From positions 1-43,437 of the forward strand of contig CALWBQ010000010.1 of the NCBI GenBank assembly GCA_944376125.1: a stretch of 43,437 bases of DNA. Reading direction: 5' to 3'. Positions 17,452 to 27,420 of the stretch are shown in pieces. Position 1 is the stretch's first letter, and every line of letters begins with the position of its first letter. Made by a program: the position numbers and the translations under genes. Under the pieces are notes generated by a model, which saw only the letters and a program-made list of their open reading frames with translations, searched no databases and had not been told where the DNA came from. This stretch comes from an uncultured Lachnospiraceae bacterium. Its GTDB lineage: Bacteria > Bacillota > Clostridia > Lachnospirales > Lachnospiraceae.

Positions 17452-17892
17452 TTAAATCACCTCGCAGGTTCCACCTAAAGCCTCGATCTTAGCCTTAGCG
17501 CCTTCGGAGAAAGCGTTTGCCTTTACAGTCAGCTTTTTGGTTAATTCTCCATTTCCAAGGATCTTTACGCCATCGCGGGGATTCTTTACGATACCGGTTG
17601 CCAGTAATTCTTCAACAGTAACTACTGCATCGTTATCGAATCTCTCCAGCGCGCTTACATTAATACCTACGATAGTCTTGGAATTGATGTTGGTGAAACC
17701 TCTCTTGGGGATTCTTCTGTATAACGGCATCTGGCCGCCTTCAAAACCGATTCTGGGAGCGCCGGAACGTGCTTTCTGTCCCTTGTGGCCCTTGCCTGCG
17801 GTCTTGCCGTTGCCTGAGCCGTGTCCCCGTCCTCTTCTGAAATTATCACTGTGTTTAGAGCCCTCTGCAGGTCTTAAATTAGATAACTCCAT
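17452..17892 (-). CDS. rplO: 50S ribosomal protein L15
   Basis: The 146-residue protein has the glycine- and basic-rich N-terminal extension ([24 protein letters not shown]) and the [10 protein letters not shown] motif, both typical of L15, with a globular C-terminal part that binds 23S rRNA. The ATG at 17892 lies seven bases after AGGAGG and gives the family start [12 protein letters not shown]; a start three codons upstream would overlap this site. Confidence 0.97.
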   Translation of the reverse strand: MELSNLRPAEGSKHSDNFRRGRGHGSGNGKTAGKGHKGQKARSGAPRIGFEGGQMPLYRRIPKRGFTNINSKTIVGINVSALERFDNDAVVTVEELLATGIVKNPRDGVKILGNGELTKKLTVKANAFSEGAKAKIEALGGTCEVI

Positions 17893-17916
17893 GACTTGCA
17901 CCTCCTTACGTTTCTA

Positions 17917-18099
17917 TTAGATTTCTTCTACCTTTACTAAATGACGTACAGTCTGAATCATACCTCTTACAGCGCCATTGTCCGGCATCTCAACTGTCTT
18001 GTGAAGTTTTCTCAAACCTAATGCTTCTACAGTTGCTCTCTGCTTCGGAATCGCACCGATCGGGGATTTTACTAATGTGATTTTTAACTTCTCTGCCAT
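17917..18099 (-). CDS. rpmD: 50S ribosomal protein L30
   Basis: The 60-residue protein starts [15 protein letters not shown] and has the [21 protein letters not shown] core of bacterial L30. Its start at 18099 follows AAGGAGG by seven bases; the longer frame to 18156 overlaps the 3' end of rpsE and is rejected. It sits between rpsE and rplO. Confidence 0.97.
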   Translation of the reverse strand: MAEKLKITLVKSPIGAIPKQRATVEALGLRKLHKTVEMPDNGAVRGMIQTVRHLVKVEEI

Positions 18100-18112
18100 G
18101 TTCATTTCCTCC

Positions 18113-18622
18113 TTATTCAGTAATCTCTTCCACAGATTTGCCGCGCAGTCTTGCAACCTCCTCAGGGGTCTTTAAGCTGGTCAGACCCTTGATCGTTGCC
18201 AGTACAACGTTTGTCTTATTGTTGGAGCCCAAAGACTTGGTACGGATATTCTTAATACCTGCCAGCTCCAGCACGGAACGGGCCGGGCCGCCAGCGATAA
18301 CGCCAGTACCTTCCGGTGCTCTCTTCAGAAGCACGGTAGCGCTTCCGAACTTACCTAAAAAGTCATGGGGAATGCTCTTATTTTCATCAACCGGAATCTC
18401 TACCAGATTCTTTACTGCAGCCTCTTTTCCTTTGCGGATTGCCTCCGGAACCTCGCCGGCCTTGCCTAAACCAGCACCAACGTGTCCGTTGCCATCACCT
18501 ACTACTACCAGAGCGGAAAATCTCATGGTACGTCCACCTTTAACGGTCTTGGATACACGTTTGATTGCCACTACTTTGTCATTTAACTCTAACTGACTGG
18601 CATCAATGATTGTACGCTTCAT
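18113..18622 (-). CDS. rpsE: 30S ribosomal protein S5
   Basis: The 169-residue protein has the double-stranded RNA-binding-like domain ([35 protein letters not shown]) and the C-terminal part with [20 protein letters not shown]5 affects decoding accuracy at the mRNA entry site. It follows rplR by 17 bp. Confidence 0.98.
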   Translation of the reverse strand: MKRTIIDASQLELNDKVVAIKRVSKTVKGGRTMRFSALVVVGDGNGHVGAGLGKAGEVPEAIRKGKEAAVKNLVEIPVDENKSIPHDFLGKFGSATVLLKRAPEGTGVIAGGPARSVLELAGIKNIRTKSLGSNNKTNVVLATIKGLTSLKTPEEVARLRGKSVEEITE

Positions 18623-18639
18623 GTTCGTTCTCCTCTCTA

Positions 18640-19008
18640 TTAGAATTTCAGGCCGGCTTCACGAGCCGCATCTGCCAGCGCCTGAACCTTGCCGTGATAA
18701 ATGAAACCGCCTCTGTCAAAGACAACTTCCGTGATTCCTTTTTCCAATGCTCTCTTGGCAATTACAGTACCTACGTATGCTGCTGCATCAACGTTGTTGG
18801 TCTTCTCCAGCTCCGCCTTTACTGCCTTCTCTACTGTAGAAGCGGCAACCAAGGTGTTGCCTACTGTATCGTCAATAATTTGAGCATACATATGATTATT
18901 GCTTCTGAACACTGCCAAACGCGGTCTCTCGGCTGTACCGGAGAAACGATTGCGTAATCTAGCGTGCTTCTTTTCGCGAATTTCGCTTCTTGACTGTTTG
19001 CTAACCAT
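18640..19008 (-). CDS. rplR: 50S ribosomal protein L18
   Basis: The 122-residue protein has a basic N-terminus ([21 protein letters not shown]) and the [20 protein letters not shown] and [23 protein letters not shown] motifs of L18, which anchors 5S rRNA in the central protuberance together with L5. It lies between rplF and rpsE. Confidence 0.98.
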   Translation of the reverse strand: MVSKQSRSEIREKKHARLRNRFSGTAERPRLAVFRSNNHMYAQIIDDTVGNTLVAASTVEKAVKAELEKTNNVDAAAYVGTVIAKRALEKGITEVVFDRGGFIYHGKVQALADAAREAGLKF

Positions 19009-19025
19009 CTTTACACTCTCCTTAC

Positions 19026-19568
19026 TTATTTCTTACCAGTCTTACCAACTTTACGTCTGATAACCTCATCAGCATATTTGATTCCCTTACCCTTGTACGG
19101 TTCAGGTCTTCTCTTGTCTCTGATTTCAGCAGCGTACTGGCCAACTTTTTCTTTGCTGATACCTTTTACAGTGATCTTGTTCTGACCATCCAGCACTGTC
19201 TCAATGCCTTCCGGATCTTCCATCTCTACCGGATGGGAATAGCCTAAGCTCAGGACCAGCTTCTTGCCCTGCTTAGAAGCTCTGTAACCAACGCCGTTGA
19301 TCTCCAGAACTTTCTCATATCCTTCGGTTACGCCGTGAACCATATTGTTGATTAAGGTTCTGGTCAGACCGTGTAAAGATTTCATCTGCTTTAAATCGTT
19401 TGGTCTGGTGACCACGATATGGCCATCCTCTTCCTTGATGGTCATCTGTGCCGGAAGCACTCTCACAAGTGTTCCCTTGGGACCTTTTACAGTCACTTCA
19501 TTGTTCTCTGCAATCGTCACAGTTACGCCTGCGGGGATTGCAACTGGCATTTTTCCTATACGTGACAT
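19026..19568 (-). CDS. rplF: 50S ribosomal protein L6
   Basis: The 180-residue protein has two related halves, as is usual for L6: the N-terminal [15 protein letters not shown] and [10 protein letters not shown], and the C-terminal [14 protein letters not shown] with the ending [11 protein letters not shown]6 lies near the sarcin-ricin loop. It follows rpsH with a 72-bp gap. Confidence 0.98.
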   Translation of the reverse strand: MSRIGKMPVAIPAGVTVTIAENNEVTVKGPKGTLVRVLPAQMTIKEEDGHIVVTRPNDLKQMKSLHGLTRTLINNMVHGVTEGYEKVLEINGVGYRASKQGKKLVLSLGYSHPVEMEDPEGIETVLDGQNKITVKGISKEKVGQYAAEIRDKRRPEPYKGKGIKYADEVIRRKVGKTGKK

Positions 19569-19640
19569 GCCTGATTCCTCCTACTTAAATTTTCGGAGAA
19601 GCCTTGTGCGGCTTCTCTGTTTTCAGTCGCAATGAACTAA

Positions 19641-20042
19641 TTACCAAACAAATGCCAGCACTTCGCCGCCAATGCCTGCTTTTCTGGCCTCTTTGTCAGT
19701 CATAACGCCCTGGTTTGTGGAAACAATAGCGATTCCCAGACCGCCTAATACCTTAGGCATATCCTCTGCGCCTGCATATACGCGCAGACCGGGTTTGGAA
19801 ATTCTCTTTAAGCCGGTAATGATCTTCTCATTCTTATCCTTACCGTATTTCAATGCAATACGAATCGTGGTCATGGTGCCATCCTCCACTAAATCGTATT
19901 TCTTGATGTATCCTTCTCTCACCAGAATGTCAGCAATCGCCAGCTTCATCTTGGAAGAAGGTACGTCTACTGTATCGTGCTTTGCAGTGTTCGCATTACG
20001 AATTCTTGTAAGCATATCTGCAATCGGATCGCTCATAGTCAT
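19641..20042 (-). CDS. rpsH: 30S ribosomal protein S8
   Basis: The 133-residue protein begins [17 protein letters not shown] and has the [13 protein letters not shown] and [20 protein letters not shown] motifs of S8, with the conserved end [10 protein letters not shown]8 binds the central domain of 16S rRNA and in some bacteria represses the spc operon. AGGAGG precedes the first ATG; a second ATG two codons later is also possible. Confidence 0.98.
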   Translation of the reverse strand: MTMSDPIADMLTRIRNANTAKHDTVDVPSSKMKLAIADILVREGYIKKYDLVEDGTMTTIRIALKYGKDKNEKIITGLKRISKPGLRVYAGAEDMPKVLGGLGIAIVSTNQGVMTDKEARKAGIGGEVLAFVW

Positions 20043-20118
20043 TTTGGATTTGCCTCCTTTTTTTAATCAATATCTCTTTCCGCACCAGGCGCGGAAAACC
20101 CCGCCAAGTGCACAATGC

Positions 20119-20304
20119 CTACCAGCTAGCTTTCTTTACACCTGGAATCTCGCCCTTGTAGGCTAATTCGCGGAAGCAAATTCTGCAAATTCCATATTTT
20201 CTTAAATAAGCATGCGGGCGGCCGCAGATTCTGCAGCGATTGTATTCTCTGGTAGAGAACTTTGCCGGACGCTGCTGCTTAATCTTCATTGAAGTCTTAG
20301 CCAT
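20119..20304 (-). CDS. rpsN: 30S ribosomal protein S14, zinc-binding type Z
   Basis: The 61-residue short form carries two CxxC pairs (Cys24, Cys27, Cys40, Cys43) in [20 protein letters not shown], marking the zinc-binding variant. Many Firmicutes keep a second, zinc-independent S14 elsewhere; none is seen in this window. It lies between rplE and rpsH. Confidence 0.98.
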   Translation of the reverse strand: MAKTSMKIKQQRPAKFSTREYNRCRICGRPHAYLRKYGICRICFRELAYKGEIPGVKKASW

Positions 20305-20320
20305 GGATCATTCCTCCTGA

Positions 20321-20860
20321 TTATTTTGCAAATGGCATGTTAAACAATTTCAAAAGTTCACGGGCTTCTTCATCAGTCTTGGCTGTGGTGACGAAAATGA
20401 CATCCATGCCTCTTACCTTGTCTACCTTATCGTATTCGATCTCAGGGAAGATCAACTGCTCCTTAATACCTAATGCGTAGTTGCCTCTGCCGTCAAATGC
20501 GTTGGGATTTACGCCGCGGAAGTCACGCACGCGGGGAAGTGCCAGGTTGATTAAGCGATCAGCGAATTCATACATTCTCTCTCCTCTTAAAGTAACCTTG
20601 CATCCGATTGCCATGCCTTCACGGATCTTGAAGTTTGCCACAGACTTCTTTGCTCTGGTAGTAACAGCCTTCTGTCCGGAAATGATCTCCAGGTCTCTTA
20701 CAGCAGAGTCTAAGACCTTGGCATTGTCTTTTGCCTCGCCGACGCCCATATTGATGACGATCTTGTCCAGCTTCGGCACTTCCATGATGTTCTTATATCC
20801 AAATTTCTTGATCATAGCATCTACGATCTCGTTCTGATACATCTCTTTTAATCTGGCCAA
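20321..20860 (-). CDS. rplE: 50S ribosomal protein L5
   Basis: The 179-residue protein has the family motifs [21 protein letters not shown] near the N-terminus, [21 protein letters not shown] in the middle and [21 protein letters not shown] at the end. L5 binds 5S rRNA with L18. It follows rplX by 22 bp. Confidence 0.98.
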   Translation of the reverse strand: MARLKEMYQNEIVDAMIKKFGYKNIMEVPKLDKIVINMGVGEAKDNAKVLDSAVRDLEIISGQKAVTTRAKKSVANFKIREGMAIGCKVTLRGERMYEFADRLINLALPRVRDFRGVNPNAFDGRGNYALGIKEQLIFPEIEYDKVDKVRGMDVIFVTTAKTDEEARELLKLFNMPFAK

Positions 20861-20882
20861 TTTCTATTCCTCCTCTCTGTAA

Positions 20883-21188
20883 TTACTCAATCACTTTGCC
20901 GGTGGACTTGGCAACACGAACCTTTTTGCCGTCCTTTACAGCAAAGCCAACTCTGGTTGCCTTGCCGTCAACTACCAGCATCACGTTGGAAATATCAATG
21001 GGAGCCTCTTTATTTACAATGCCGCCATTGGGGTTGCCTGCACTTGGTTTTGTGTGCTTGGTAACCACATTGCAGCCTTCAACTGTCACTTTGTTCTTCT
21101 TGGTATCCACGTGGAGTACCTTGCCCTGCTTTCCATTATCTTTGCCGGCAATCACTTTTACTAAATCATCTTTTTTAATCTTATTCAC
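20883..21188 (-). CDS. rplX: 50S ribosomal protein L24
   Basis: The 101-residue protein opens with a KOW motif ([21 protein letters not shown]) and has the conserved [14 protein letters not shown] stretch. L24 helps start 50S assembly by binding domain I of 23S rRNA. It lies between rplN and rplE with short gaps. Confidence 0.98.
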   Translation of the reverse strand: MNKIKKDDLVKVIAGKDNGKQGKVLHVDTKKNKVTVEGCNVVTKHTKPSAGNPNGGIVNKEAPIDISNVMLVVDGKATRVGFAVKDGKKVRVAKSTGKVIE

Positions 21189-21203
21189 AGTGGACGCCTC
21201 CTT

Positions 21204-21572
21204 TTATAATACTTCCGGAGCCAGAGAAACGATCTTCATAAACTGCTTCTCACGTAACTCTCTTGCTACCGGCCCAAAAATACGAGTTCCTCTGGGAGTC
21301 TTGTCGTCCTTGATAATAACGGCTGCATTCTCATCAAACTTGATGTAGGAACCGTCTTTCCGGCGTGCGCCTTTTACGGTACGTACCACTACAGCCTTTA
21401 CAACATCGCCCTTCTTTACAACACCGCCAGGTGTTGCATCTTTAACGGAAGCAACGATGATATCACCAATGTTCGCATATCTTCTGGTTGAACCGCCCAT
21501 AACGCGGATGCACAGGAGTTCCTTTGCACCAGTATTGTCGGCAACCTTTAATCTGGTTTCCTGCTGAATCAT
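21204..21572 (-). CDS. rplN: 50S ribosomal protein L14
   Basis: The 122-residue protein begins [20 protein letters not shown] and shows [21 protein letters not shown] and the end [12 protein letters not shown], as is standard for L14. It contributes to an intersubunit bridge with 16S rRNA. It follows rpsQ by 20 bp. Confidence 0.98.
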   Translation of the reverse strand: MIQQETRLKVADNTGAKELLCIRVMGGSTRRYANIGDIIVASVKDATPGGVVKKGDVVKAVVVRTVKGARRKDGSYIKFDENAAVIIKDDKTPRGTRIFGPVARELREKQFMKIVSLAPEVL

Positions 21573-21592
21573 GCCTGTTTACTCCTTCCTAA

Positions 21593-21847
21593 TTATCTTG
21601 CCTTTTCGATAATCTCAACAAGTCTCCATCTCTTGTCCTTGGACAGCGGCCTTGTTTCCATTACACGAACGGTATCGCCAATTGTGCACTCATTCTTCTC
21701 ATCGTGTGCTTTCAATTTATAAGTTCTCTTAACAATCTTACCGATTACAGGATGCTTTACATGGTTCTCGATGGCAACGACGATGGTTTTGTCCATCTTA
21801 TTGCTTACGACTTTACCGGTACGCACTTTTCTAAGATTTCTTTCCAC
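21593..21847 (-). CDS. rpsQ: 30S ribosomal protein S17
   Basis: The 84-residue OB-fold protein begins [20 protein letters not shown] and has the [32 protein letters not shown] core. S17 is a primary binder of the 16S rRNA 5' domain. It lies between rpmC and rplN. Confidence 0.98.
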   Translation of the reverse strand: MERNLRKVRTGKVVSNKMDKTIVVAIENHVKHPVIGKIVKRTYKLKAHDEKNECTIGDTVRVMETRPLSKDKRWRLVEIIEKAR

Positions 21848-21888
21848 GGTAAATATGCTCCTTTCCTATTCTTGCCGCCGGGCCTCTA

Positions 21889-22092
21889 TTACTGAGCAGC
21901 CTTTGCAGTGATAACAGTCTGAATACGCGCAATGTTTCTGCGTACTTCTTTGATTCTGCTGGTGTTATCTAACTGATTGGTTGCATTCTGGAATCTCAAA
22001 TTGAACAGTTCTTTCTTAGCCGCAACTAATTCCTCATTTAACTCTGCTGCGGTCTTTGCCTTTAAATTCTCTACATACTGATTAGTTTTCAC
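21889..22092 (-). CDS. rpmC: 50S ribosomal protein L29
   Basis: The 67-residue helical protein has the conserved [40 protein letters not shown] core. L29 lies at the exit tunnel where nascent-chain factors dock. The start is taken as the GTG at 22092, because the Shine-Dalgarno-like AAGGCGGTGAT lies just upstream; the alternative GTG at 22101 would fall inside that site. It overlaps the end of rplP by 11 bp. Confidence 0.95.
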   Translation of the reverse strand: MKTNQYVENLKAKTAAELNEELVAAKKELFNLRFQNATNQLDNTSRIKEVRRNIARIQTVITAKAAQ

Positions 22093-22519
22093 TGTTATCA
22101 CCGCCTTCTAAATCTGCCTTAGCAGCAATCTTACACTTGCAGGGTAACTTGTGCATAGCAAGACGCAATGCTTCACGGGCTGTTTCTTCCGGAACGCCGG
22201 CAATCTCAAACATAACACGGCCGGGCTTTACGACTGCTACCCAGTATTCTACGGAGCCTTTACCGGAACCCATACGGGTCTCAGCCGGCTTTGCTGTTAC
22301 AGGTTTATCGGGGAAAATCTTAATCCAAACTTTACCGCCACGCTTGATGTAACGGGTCATGGCAATACGGGCTGCCTCAATCTGATTGGACTTAACCCAG
22401 CAAGGCTCAAGTGCCACCAGACCATACTCACCGTTGGAGATTGTGTTGCCTCTCAGTGCTTTTCCAGCCATGGAACCACGGAACTGTTTACGACGTTTTA
22501 CTCTTTTTGGCATTAACAT
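22082..22519 (-). CDS. rplP: 50S ribosomal protein L16
   Basis: The 145-residue protein begins [15 protein letters not shown] and has the [24 protein letters not shown] motif, diagnostic for L16, which helps set the A site of the 50S subunit. The start codon overlaps the rpsC stop by one base (TAATG), which suggests coupled translation. Confidence 0.98.
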   Translation of the reverse strand: MLMPKRVKRRKQFRGSMAGKALRGNTISNGEYGLVALEPCWVKSNQIEAARIAMTRYIKRGGKVWIKIFPDKPVTAKPAETRMGSGKGSVEYWVAVVKPGRVMFEIAGVPEETAREALRLAMHKLPCKCKIAAKADLEGGDNSEN

Positions 22520-23175
22520 TATTTATCGCTCCCTTCCTTGTTGCCCTTAGTTGGAAGGACTTCGCCCTTGTAGATCCAAACCTTTACGCCAACCTTGCCG
22601 TAGGTGGTATCTGCTTCTGCGAATCCATAGTCAATATCTGCTCTTAAAGTCTGCAGCGGGATGGTTCCTTCACTGTAGAACTCGGTACGTGCCATATCAG
22701 CGCCGCCCAGACGTCCTGCGCAGGCTGCCTTGATGCCCTTCACGCCAGCCTTCATAGATCTGGACATGGTGGACTTCATTGCCCGGCGGAAAGAAACACG
22801 GTTCTCAAGCTGCTGTGCGATGGACTCAGCAACAAGCTGTGCATCCCGGTCAGGTCTCTTGATTTCCTTGATATCAATAAATACTTTCTTGGAGGTCAGC
22901 TTCTGAACCTCAACTTTTAACTTTTCAATCTCAGCGCCGCCCTTGCCGATCACAACGCCCGGCTTTGCGGTATAAACGATAATTTTTACACGGTCAGATG
23001 CGCGCTCAATCTCGATCTTGGAGATACCTGCGCTGTATAATTTTTTCTTCAGGAACGTTCTGATCTTGTGGTCCTCAACCAGACAATCAGCAAAATCAGC
23101 CTCTGCATACCACTTGGAATCCCAGTCTTTAATAACACCAACTCTCAGGCCGTGCGGATTTACTTTCTGTCCCAT
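22519..23175 (-). CDS. rpsC: 30S ribosomal protein S3
   Basis: The 218-residue protein opens [24 protein letters not shown] and has a type II KH domain with the [15 protein letters not shown] loop at about residues 72-86, then the C-terminal half with [28 protein letters not shown]3 lies at the mRNA entry pore. It follows rplV by 11 bp. Confidence 0.98.
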   Translation of the reverse strand: MGQKVNPHGLRVGVIKDWDSKWYAEADFADCLVEDHKIRTFLKKKLYSAGISKIEIERASDRVKIIVYTAKPGVVIGKGGAEIEKLKVEVQKLTSKKVFIDIKEIKRPDRDAQLVAESIAQQLENRVSFRRAMKSTMSRSMKAGVKGIKAACAGRLGGADMARTEFYSEGTIPLQTLRADIDYGFAEADTTYGKVGVKVWIYKGEVLPTKGNKEGSDK

Positions 23176-23186
23176 GCTCTGCCTCC

Positions 23187-23573
23187 TTATCTTTCATTCA
23201 GCACAACGGTAATGTGGCTGTTTCTCTTCTCAATTCTGTAGGCCCTGCCCTGTGCTCTCGGGTGGATTCTCTTCATAGTAGGAGCCTGGTTTGCGTAGCA
23301 CTCCTCTACATACAGGTTTTCAACATTCATTCCGTTGTTGTTTTCAGCGTTTGCGATTGCTGACTCTAACAGTTTCTTAATTAAGCTAGAAGCATATCTG
23401 GGATTGTAGCTTACAATACCAAGTGCGGTCTGCACGTCCTTGCCTCTGATGGCATCTAATACAAAGCAAGCCTTCTGGACAGATACACGGGCGTAAGACA
23501 GCTTTGCGCTGGGCCTGGTATCTTTCTTAGCATTTCTCTCTCTTTTGATTTGTGATCTGTGTCCTTTAGCCAT
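23187..23573 (-). CDS. rplV: 50S ribosomal protein L22
   Basis: The 128-residue protein has the [25 protein letters not shown]-terminal region and the extended beta hairpin ending [28 protein letters not shown], which lines the exit tunnel. Slightly longer N-terminal basic region ([20 protein letters not shown]) than in many bacteria. It lies between rpsS and rpsC. Confidence 0.98.
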   Translation of the reverse strand: MAKGHRSQIKRERNAKKDTRPSAKLSYARVSVQKACFVLDAIRGKDVQTALGIVSYNPRYASSLIKKLLESAIANAENNNGMNVENLYVEECYANQAPTMKRIHPRAQGRAYRIEKRNSHITVVLNER

Positions 23574-23604
23574 GACTCAAAAACCTCCTTTCAGTTCTTC
23601 TCTA

Positions 23605-23886
23605 TCAGCGAACACCAGACTTCTTCTCGTCTTTTCCGTGTCCTCTGTAGGTTCTGGTGGCAACGAATTCGCCTAATTTATGACCAACCATATCCTCGGT
23701 AACATATACCGGAACATGTTTTCTTCCGTCGTGTACTGCGATAGTATGACCGACCATGATCGGGAAGATAGTGGAACGGCGGGCCCAGGCCTTAATGACC
23801 TGCTTCTGTCCGGATGCGTTCATCGCTTCTACCTTCTTCAATAAATGTGCGTCTGCGAATGGTCCTTTTTTCAGTGAGCGACCCAT
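23605..23886 (-). CDS. rpsS: 30S ribosomal protein S19
   Basis: The 93-residue protein begins [20 protein letters not shown] and contains the [26 protein letters not shown] core; it ends with a basic tail. S19 forms a complex with S13 in the head of the 30S subunit. It lies 17 bp after rplB. Confidence 0.98.
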   Translation of the reverse strand: MGRSLKKGPFADAHLLKKVEAMNASGQKQVIKAWARRSTIFPIMVGHTIAVHDGRKHVPVYVTEDMVGHKLGEFVATRTYRGHGKDEKKSGVR

Positions 23887-23903
23887 GTTCTAACCTCCTT
23901 CAA

Positions 23904-24749
23904 TTATTTGATAACCCTGCCGTCACGTCTTCTTACGATCAGCTTGTTGGACTGTTTATTTTTCTTCCTGGTCTTCAAGCCAAGAGCCGGCTTGCCCCAA
24001 GGTGTGCAGGGACCGGGACGTCCGATACCAGTCTTACCTTCACCACCGCCGTGCGGATGGTCGTTGGGGTTCATTACGGAACCGCGCACGGTAGGACGGA
24101 TGCCCATGTGACGTTTTCTACCAGCTTTACCAATATTGATCAGAGCGTGCTCGCCATTGCCTACAACACCGATGGTTGCGCGGCAGATGATGGGAACCAT
24201 TCTCATCTCACCGGAGGGAAGACGAAGGGTGGCATATTTGCCTTCCTTTGCCATCAACTGTGCGGAGTTTCCTGCAGAACGAACCAGCTGGCCGCCCTTG
24301 CCCGGGTACAGCTCAATATTGTGGATCTGAGCGCCAACCGGGATTGCAGAAAGAGGCAGGCAGTTGCCGACCTTAGCCTCAGCCTGCTCGCCGCTCATAA
24401 CCTTCATCCCGTCGGTCAGACCTTCAGGAGCCAGAATATAAGCCTTGGAGCCGTCTGCATAGCAGATCAGCGCGATGTTTGCGCTTCTGTTAGGATCGTA
24501 CTCGATGCCGATAACAGTTGCCGGAATTCCGTCTTTGCTGTTTCTCTTAAAATCAATGATTCTGTATTTTCTTCTATTTCCACCGCCATGATGTCTGACA
24601 GTGATCTTACCCTGATTGTTACGGCCAGCATTCTTCTTCAGTGAAACTGTCAGAGATTTCTCCGGTGCTGTCTTGGTGATCTCGGAAAAATCAGAGCTGG
24701 TCATATGTCTTCTGGAAGGTGTATATGCTGTATACTTCTTAATACCCAT
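23904..24749 (-). CDS. rplB: 50S ribosomal protein L2
   Basis: The 281-residue protein has the conserved [21 protein letters not shown] region, the [13 protein letters not shown] motif and the C-terminal [15 protein letters not shown] loop with the histidine important for peptidyl transfer region assembly. Full length. Its start is separated from rplW by about 280 bp instead of the usual 20 or so, because of an insertion described separately. Confidence 0.98.
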   Translation of the reverse strand: MGIKKYTAYTPSRRHMTSSDFSEITKTAPEKSLTVSLKKNAGRNNQGKITVRHHGGGNRRKYRIIDFKRNSKDGIPATVIGIEYDPNRSANIALICYADGSKAYILAPEGLTDGMKVMSGEQAEAKVGNCLPLSAIPVGAQIHNIELYPGKGGQLVRSAGNSAQLMAKEGKYATLRLPSGEMRMVPIICRATIGVVGNGEHALINIGKAGRKRHMGIRPTVRGSVMNPNDHPHGGGEGKTGIGRPGPCTPWGKPALGLKTRKKNKQSNKLIVRRRDGRVIK

Positions 24750-24759
24750 GACACTTTAA

Positions 24760-25025
24760 CTCCTTTTCAAATGTTATCACGATATAATGTTCATCGTATA
24801 TGCGCGTCAGCGACAAGCAGGAATGGATATGGTTTCAAAAGCTGCGGCATGCTTGCATGTAAGCAGATTTTGAAAGCAGAGACATACGGGCGACCGCCCG
24901 TGACCGAGGGATTTTTATCCCGAGGTGTCCTGCGTCGGCGCCTCCCCCGAAGCAGCCGGAGGGAGGGATTTATCCCGAGGTGTCGCGTCAGTTTCTCTCT
25001 GCGCTTGCCCTGCGCTTTAAGCCCT
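24760..25025 (-). repeat. Repeat-bearing insertion within the S10 operon, between rplW and rplB
   Basis: This 280-bp gap carries no convincing gene. It has an imperfect stem (TTTCAAAA/CTGC at 24833-24845 against GCAG/TTTTGAAA at 24863-24875), a perfect six-bp GC-rich hairpin at 24886-24901, and two near-identical copies of a 22-24 nt element, GAGGGATTT-ATCCCGAGGTGTC, at 24906-24929 and 24963-24984, each itself partly palindromic. It resembles a dispersed non-coding repeat, of the REP or small non-autonomous element kind, that landed inside the operon. No T-run follows the hairpins, so read-through into rplB is expected. Confidence 0.7.
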
Positions 25026-25030
25026 CAAAA

Positions 25031-25330
25031 TTACAGGCCCTGGAAGATCTCGATATCCTTGCTGTCAGCGGTCAGCTTTACGATCGCTTTCTTGGACTTA
25101 GCAGTCATTCCGACTACCATTCCTCTTCTCTTTCTCTTCCCGTCAATATTCATAGTGTTGACTTTCTCAACCTTGGTGCCCGGGAACATCTTCTCAACCG
25201 CCTCTTTAATCATAGCCTTGTTGGCATCTACGTGTACCATGAAGGTATACTTCTTTTCTGCCATAGCATTCATACTCTTTTCGGTAACGACCGGTTTGAG
25301 GATGACGTCATAATATTTGATATCTGCCAT
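25031..25330 (-). CDS. rplW: 50S ribosomal protein L23
   Basis: The 99-residue protein begins [20 protein letters not shown] and has the [24 protein letters not shown] loop. L23 sits at the tunnel exit and docks trigger factor and SRP. The start codon overlaps the rplD stop by one base. Downstream the repeat-bearing spacer begins. Confidence 0.98.
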   Translation of the reverse strand: MADIKYYDVILKPVVTEKSMNAMAEKKYTFMVHVDANKAMIKEAVEKMFPGTKVEKVNTMNIDGKRKRRGMVVGMTAKSKKAIVKLTADSKDIEIFQGL

Positions 25331-25950
25331 TATGCATACACCTCCTCGATTGCTGCAACTGCTGCCTTGGTAGCAACAACAGTGTTGTACTTCAGAATGT
25401 CGTATACGTTGATGGTGTTGACCTGGGTGGTCTTTACATCCTGCACATTTCTTGCAGACAGGATCACGTTCTGGTCATTGGAATCCAGAACCACCAGAGC
25501 CTTGGCAACCTTCAGGTTCTTCATAACATTCACAAAGTTTTTGGTCTTGATCGCATCAAATTTCAGCTCATCAACAACAACGAACTTATTGTCATTTACT
25601 CGGCTGGTCAGAGCAACTCTCAGAGCAGCTCTTCTCTCTTTCTTGTTCAGTCTGATCGTATAGTCTCTGGGAACCGGAGCGAATACCACGCCGCCGCCAG
25701 TCCACTGGGGTGCTCTGGTGGAACCCTGTCTTGCGTGACCGGTACCTTTCTGTCTCCAGGGCTTTCTTCCTCCGCCGGAAACTTCGGAGCGGGTCTTCGC
25801 TTTCTGGGTGCCCTGACGTTTATTTGCAAGCTGGCTTACAACTGCCATGTGTACCAGATGCTCGTTCATCTCCACACCAAACACAGCGTCGTTTAACTCT
25901 AAGGTGCCAACTTCATTACCTTCCATATTGTAAACAGCTACATTTGCCAT
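25330..25950 (-). CDS. rplD: 50S ribosomal protein L4
   Basis: The 206-residue protein has the basic internal loop with [34 protein letters not shown] at about residues 55-90, which extends into the exit tunnel, and the globular part with [17 protein letters not shown]. In Escherichia coli L4 represses the S10 operon via its leader; whether this holds here is unknown, though a structured leader exists. Confidence 0.98.
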   Translation of the reverse strand: MANVAVYNMEGNEVGTLELNDAVFGVEMNEHLVHMAVVSQLANKRQGTQKAKTRSEVSGGGRKPWRQKGTGHARQGSTRAPQWTGGGVVFAPVPRDYTIRLNKKERRAALRVALTSRVNDNKFVVVDELKFDAIKTKNFVNVMKNLKVAKALVVLDSNDQNVILSARNVQDVKTTQVNTINVYDILKYNTVVATKAAVAAIEEVYA

Positions 25951-25980
25951 TTATGTGTTCCTCCTTTCCTATGCAAAAGC

Positions 25981-26616
25981 TCACTTGGAAACTTTTGTGG
26001 TTTCCTTGATGGTTACTAAGGACTTCTTCGGTCCGGGCACGGAACCCTTCACCAGAATCAGATTGTTGTCAGCGTCAACGCGAACAACTTCCAGATTCTT
26101 AACAGTCACCTGAACATGGCCCATGTGACCAGGCATCCCTTTGCCCTTGAATACACGGCCGGGAGTCGTTGCGGAACCGTTGGAACCCTGATGGCGGTGG
26201 AACTTGGAGCCGTGAGCCATAGGTCCTCTGTGCTGTCCGTGTCTCTTAATAGCGCCCTGGAAGCCTTTGCCCTTGGAAATAGCGGTTGCATCGATCTTAT
26301 CGCCTGCTGCGAATACATCTGCCTTGATCTCATCTTTTACAGAATAATCCTCAGCGTTTTCTAAGCGGAACTCTCTCACGTATCTCTTGTAGGATACGCC
26401 AGCCTTATCAAAGTGGCCCTTCACCGGCTTGCTGACCAGTTTTTCTCTCTTGTCAACAAAACCAACCTGTACTGCTTTGTAACCATCGTTTTCAACAGTC
26501 TTAACCTGAGTTACAACGCAGGGCCCTGCCTGAAGAACGGTTACCGGAATTAACGCTCCATCTTCATTGAAGATCTGGGTCATTCCGACTTTAGTTGCTA
26601 AAATCGCTTTCTTCAT
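25981..26616 (-). CDS. rplC: 50S ribosomal protein L3
   Basis: The 211-residue protein begins [20 protein letters not shown] and contains [32 protein letters not shown] and [26 protein letters not shown], the loops that reach the peptidyl transferase centre. AGGAGG precedes the ATG. It follows rpsJ after a 98-bp gap that holds a small hairpin. Confidence 0.98.
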   Translation of the reverse strand: MKKAILATKVGMTQIFNEDGALIPVTVLQAGPCVVTQVKTVENDGYKAVQVGFVDKREKLVSKPVKGHFDKAGVSYKRYVREFRLENAEDYSVKDEIKADVFAAGDKIDATAISKGKGFQGAIKRHGQHRGPMAHGSKFHRHQGSNGSATTPGRVFKGKGMPGHMGHVQVTVKNLEVVRVDADNNLILVKGSVPGPKKSLVTIKETTKVSK

Positions 26617-26646
26617 TTTCTAACCTCCTGTTTCTTTTCTACAGCG

Positions 26647-26663
26647 GAGCGCCTGGGGCGCTC
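26647..26663. other. Small perfect hairpin in the rpsJ-rplC spacer
   Basis: GAGCGCC (26647-26653) pairs with GGCGCTC (26657-26663) over a three-base loop, in a 98-bp gap between rpsJ and rplC. No T-run follows on the minus strand, so it is not a standard terminator; it may affect mRNA processing or stability. Confidence 0.5.
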
Positions 26664-26714
26664 ATCCTAGAACAGTCCAGAATCTATCTAAACCCTTCAG
26701 GATATTTCCTTAAA

Positions 26715-27032
26715 TTATTTGTTTTTCATCTTGATGTCAATATAGACACCTGCCGGCATTTCCAATCTGGATAATGCATCTACAGTCTTCTGGCTCGGGG
26801 TAATGATATCGATCAGTCTCTTGTGAGTTCTCTGCTCAAACTGCTCTCTGGAATCTTTGTACTTGTGTACTGCACGCAGAATGGTAATTACCTCTTTCTT
26901 TGTGGGCAGCGGAACTGGACCGCTCACCTTTGATCCCGTCTTTTTTACAGTTTCGATAATTTTTCCAGCAGACTGATCTACCAGCTGATGATCATATGCC
27001 TTTAATGTGATCCTCATTACTTGACTTGCCAT
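26715..27032 (-). CDS. rpsJ: 30S ribosomal protein S10
   Basis: The 105-residue protein begins [19 protein letters not shown] and has [39 protein letters not shown], the conserved loop near the rRNA and the NusB-binding face. S10 also acts as NusE in transcription antitermination. AAGGAGG lies 12 bases before the start. First gene of the operon. Confidence 0.98.
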   Translation of the reverse strand: MASQVMRITLKAYDHQLVDQSAGKIIETVKKTGSKVSGPVPLPTKKEVITILRAVHKYKDSREQFEQRTHKRLIDIITPSQKTVDALSRLEMPAGVYIDIKMKNK

Positions 27033-27263
27033 AAAAAAAGTCGCCTCCTTTTCGCACTTTTACATCTAAGTACGACAAGCGGTGACTGTACACGTTTCCG
27101 TGTGTGTCCTCCAGGACCTCACACTCATGCTGCCTTTCATTTCTGTTGCAGATGTTTAATTGGTACAGTGACTTGTCGCCAGTTTCCTAACTTGACATTC
27201 GCTCCACGGAAAACCTGCCACAGTGGGCAGCAACCTCACGCTTCATCGCTATCATGTCACAGC
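27033..27263 (-). promoter_or_regulatory. Structured leader of the S10 ribosomal operon
   Basis: From the predicted start near 27263 to the rpsJ start codon the leader is about 230 nt. A long-range inverted repeat pairs 27073-27079 and 27085-27091 with 27163-27178 (CGACAAG, a short internal loop, ACTGTAC), and the enclosed segment has a further stem around 27091-27108 (CACG-TTTC-CGTG type). This looks like an autoregulatory ribosomal protein leader, but no known model is recognised and no terminator T-run is present in it. Confidence 0.55.
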
Positions 27264-27269
27264 CTTGTT

Positions 27270-27298
27270 ACTATATCACAGAATCTGCCAAAATGCAA
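27270..27298 (-). promoter_or_regulatory. Predicted main promoter of the S10-spc-alpha operon
   Basis: On the minus strand TTGCAT (27293-27298) and TATAGT (27270-27275) are separated by 17 bp, about 240 bp upstream of rpsJ. It is the best sigma-A match between the upstream gene at 27421 and rpsJ. Confidence 0.65.
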
Positions 27299-27334
27299 GG
27301 GTTTTTTTACTTATTTTTTATTTCAGAAATGACC

Positions 27335-27364
27335 GCCCTCATTTTGCCCAAAATGAACGAGGGC
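27335..27364 (-). terminator. Hairpin downstream of the secreted repeat protein gene
   Basis: GCCCTC (27335-27340) pairs with GAGGGC (27359-27364), and CATTTT with AAAATG inside it, separated by a small bulge. It starts about 57 bp past the stop of the gene at 27421. The tail on the minus strand is not T-rich at once, so efficiency is uncertain; T-rich runs on the plus strand lie near 27301-27321. Confidence 0.5.
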
Positions 27365-27420
27365 CCGGCACTTTTCAGCACCGCAGCCCCCTGGCATTTC
27401 TTCATTATATTATATACAGT

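Noticed and set aside
23814..24644. A 276-codon plus-strand frame opposite rplB and rpsS
   Set aside because: It is wholly antisense to the two ribosomal genes and has no recognisable domain; long shadow frames are expected in such constrained coding DNA.
24705..25663. Plus-strand frames of 202 and 227 codons spanning the rplB-rplW spacer and rplD
   Set aside because: They mostly lie opposite rplW and rplD and have no domain; the spacer part is repeat-like.
26647..26663. Terminator between rpsJ and rplC
   Set aside because: The hairpin is sound but lacks a T-run on the minus strand, and the downstream genes must be transcribed; kept only as a small hairpin.
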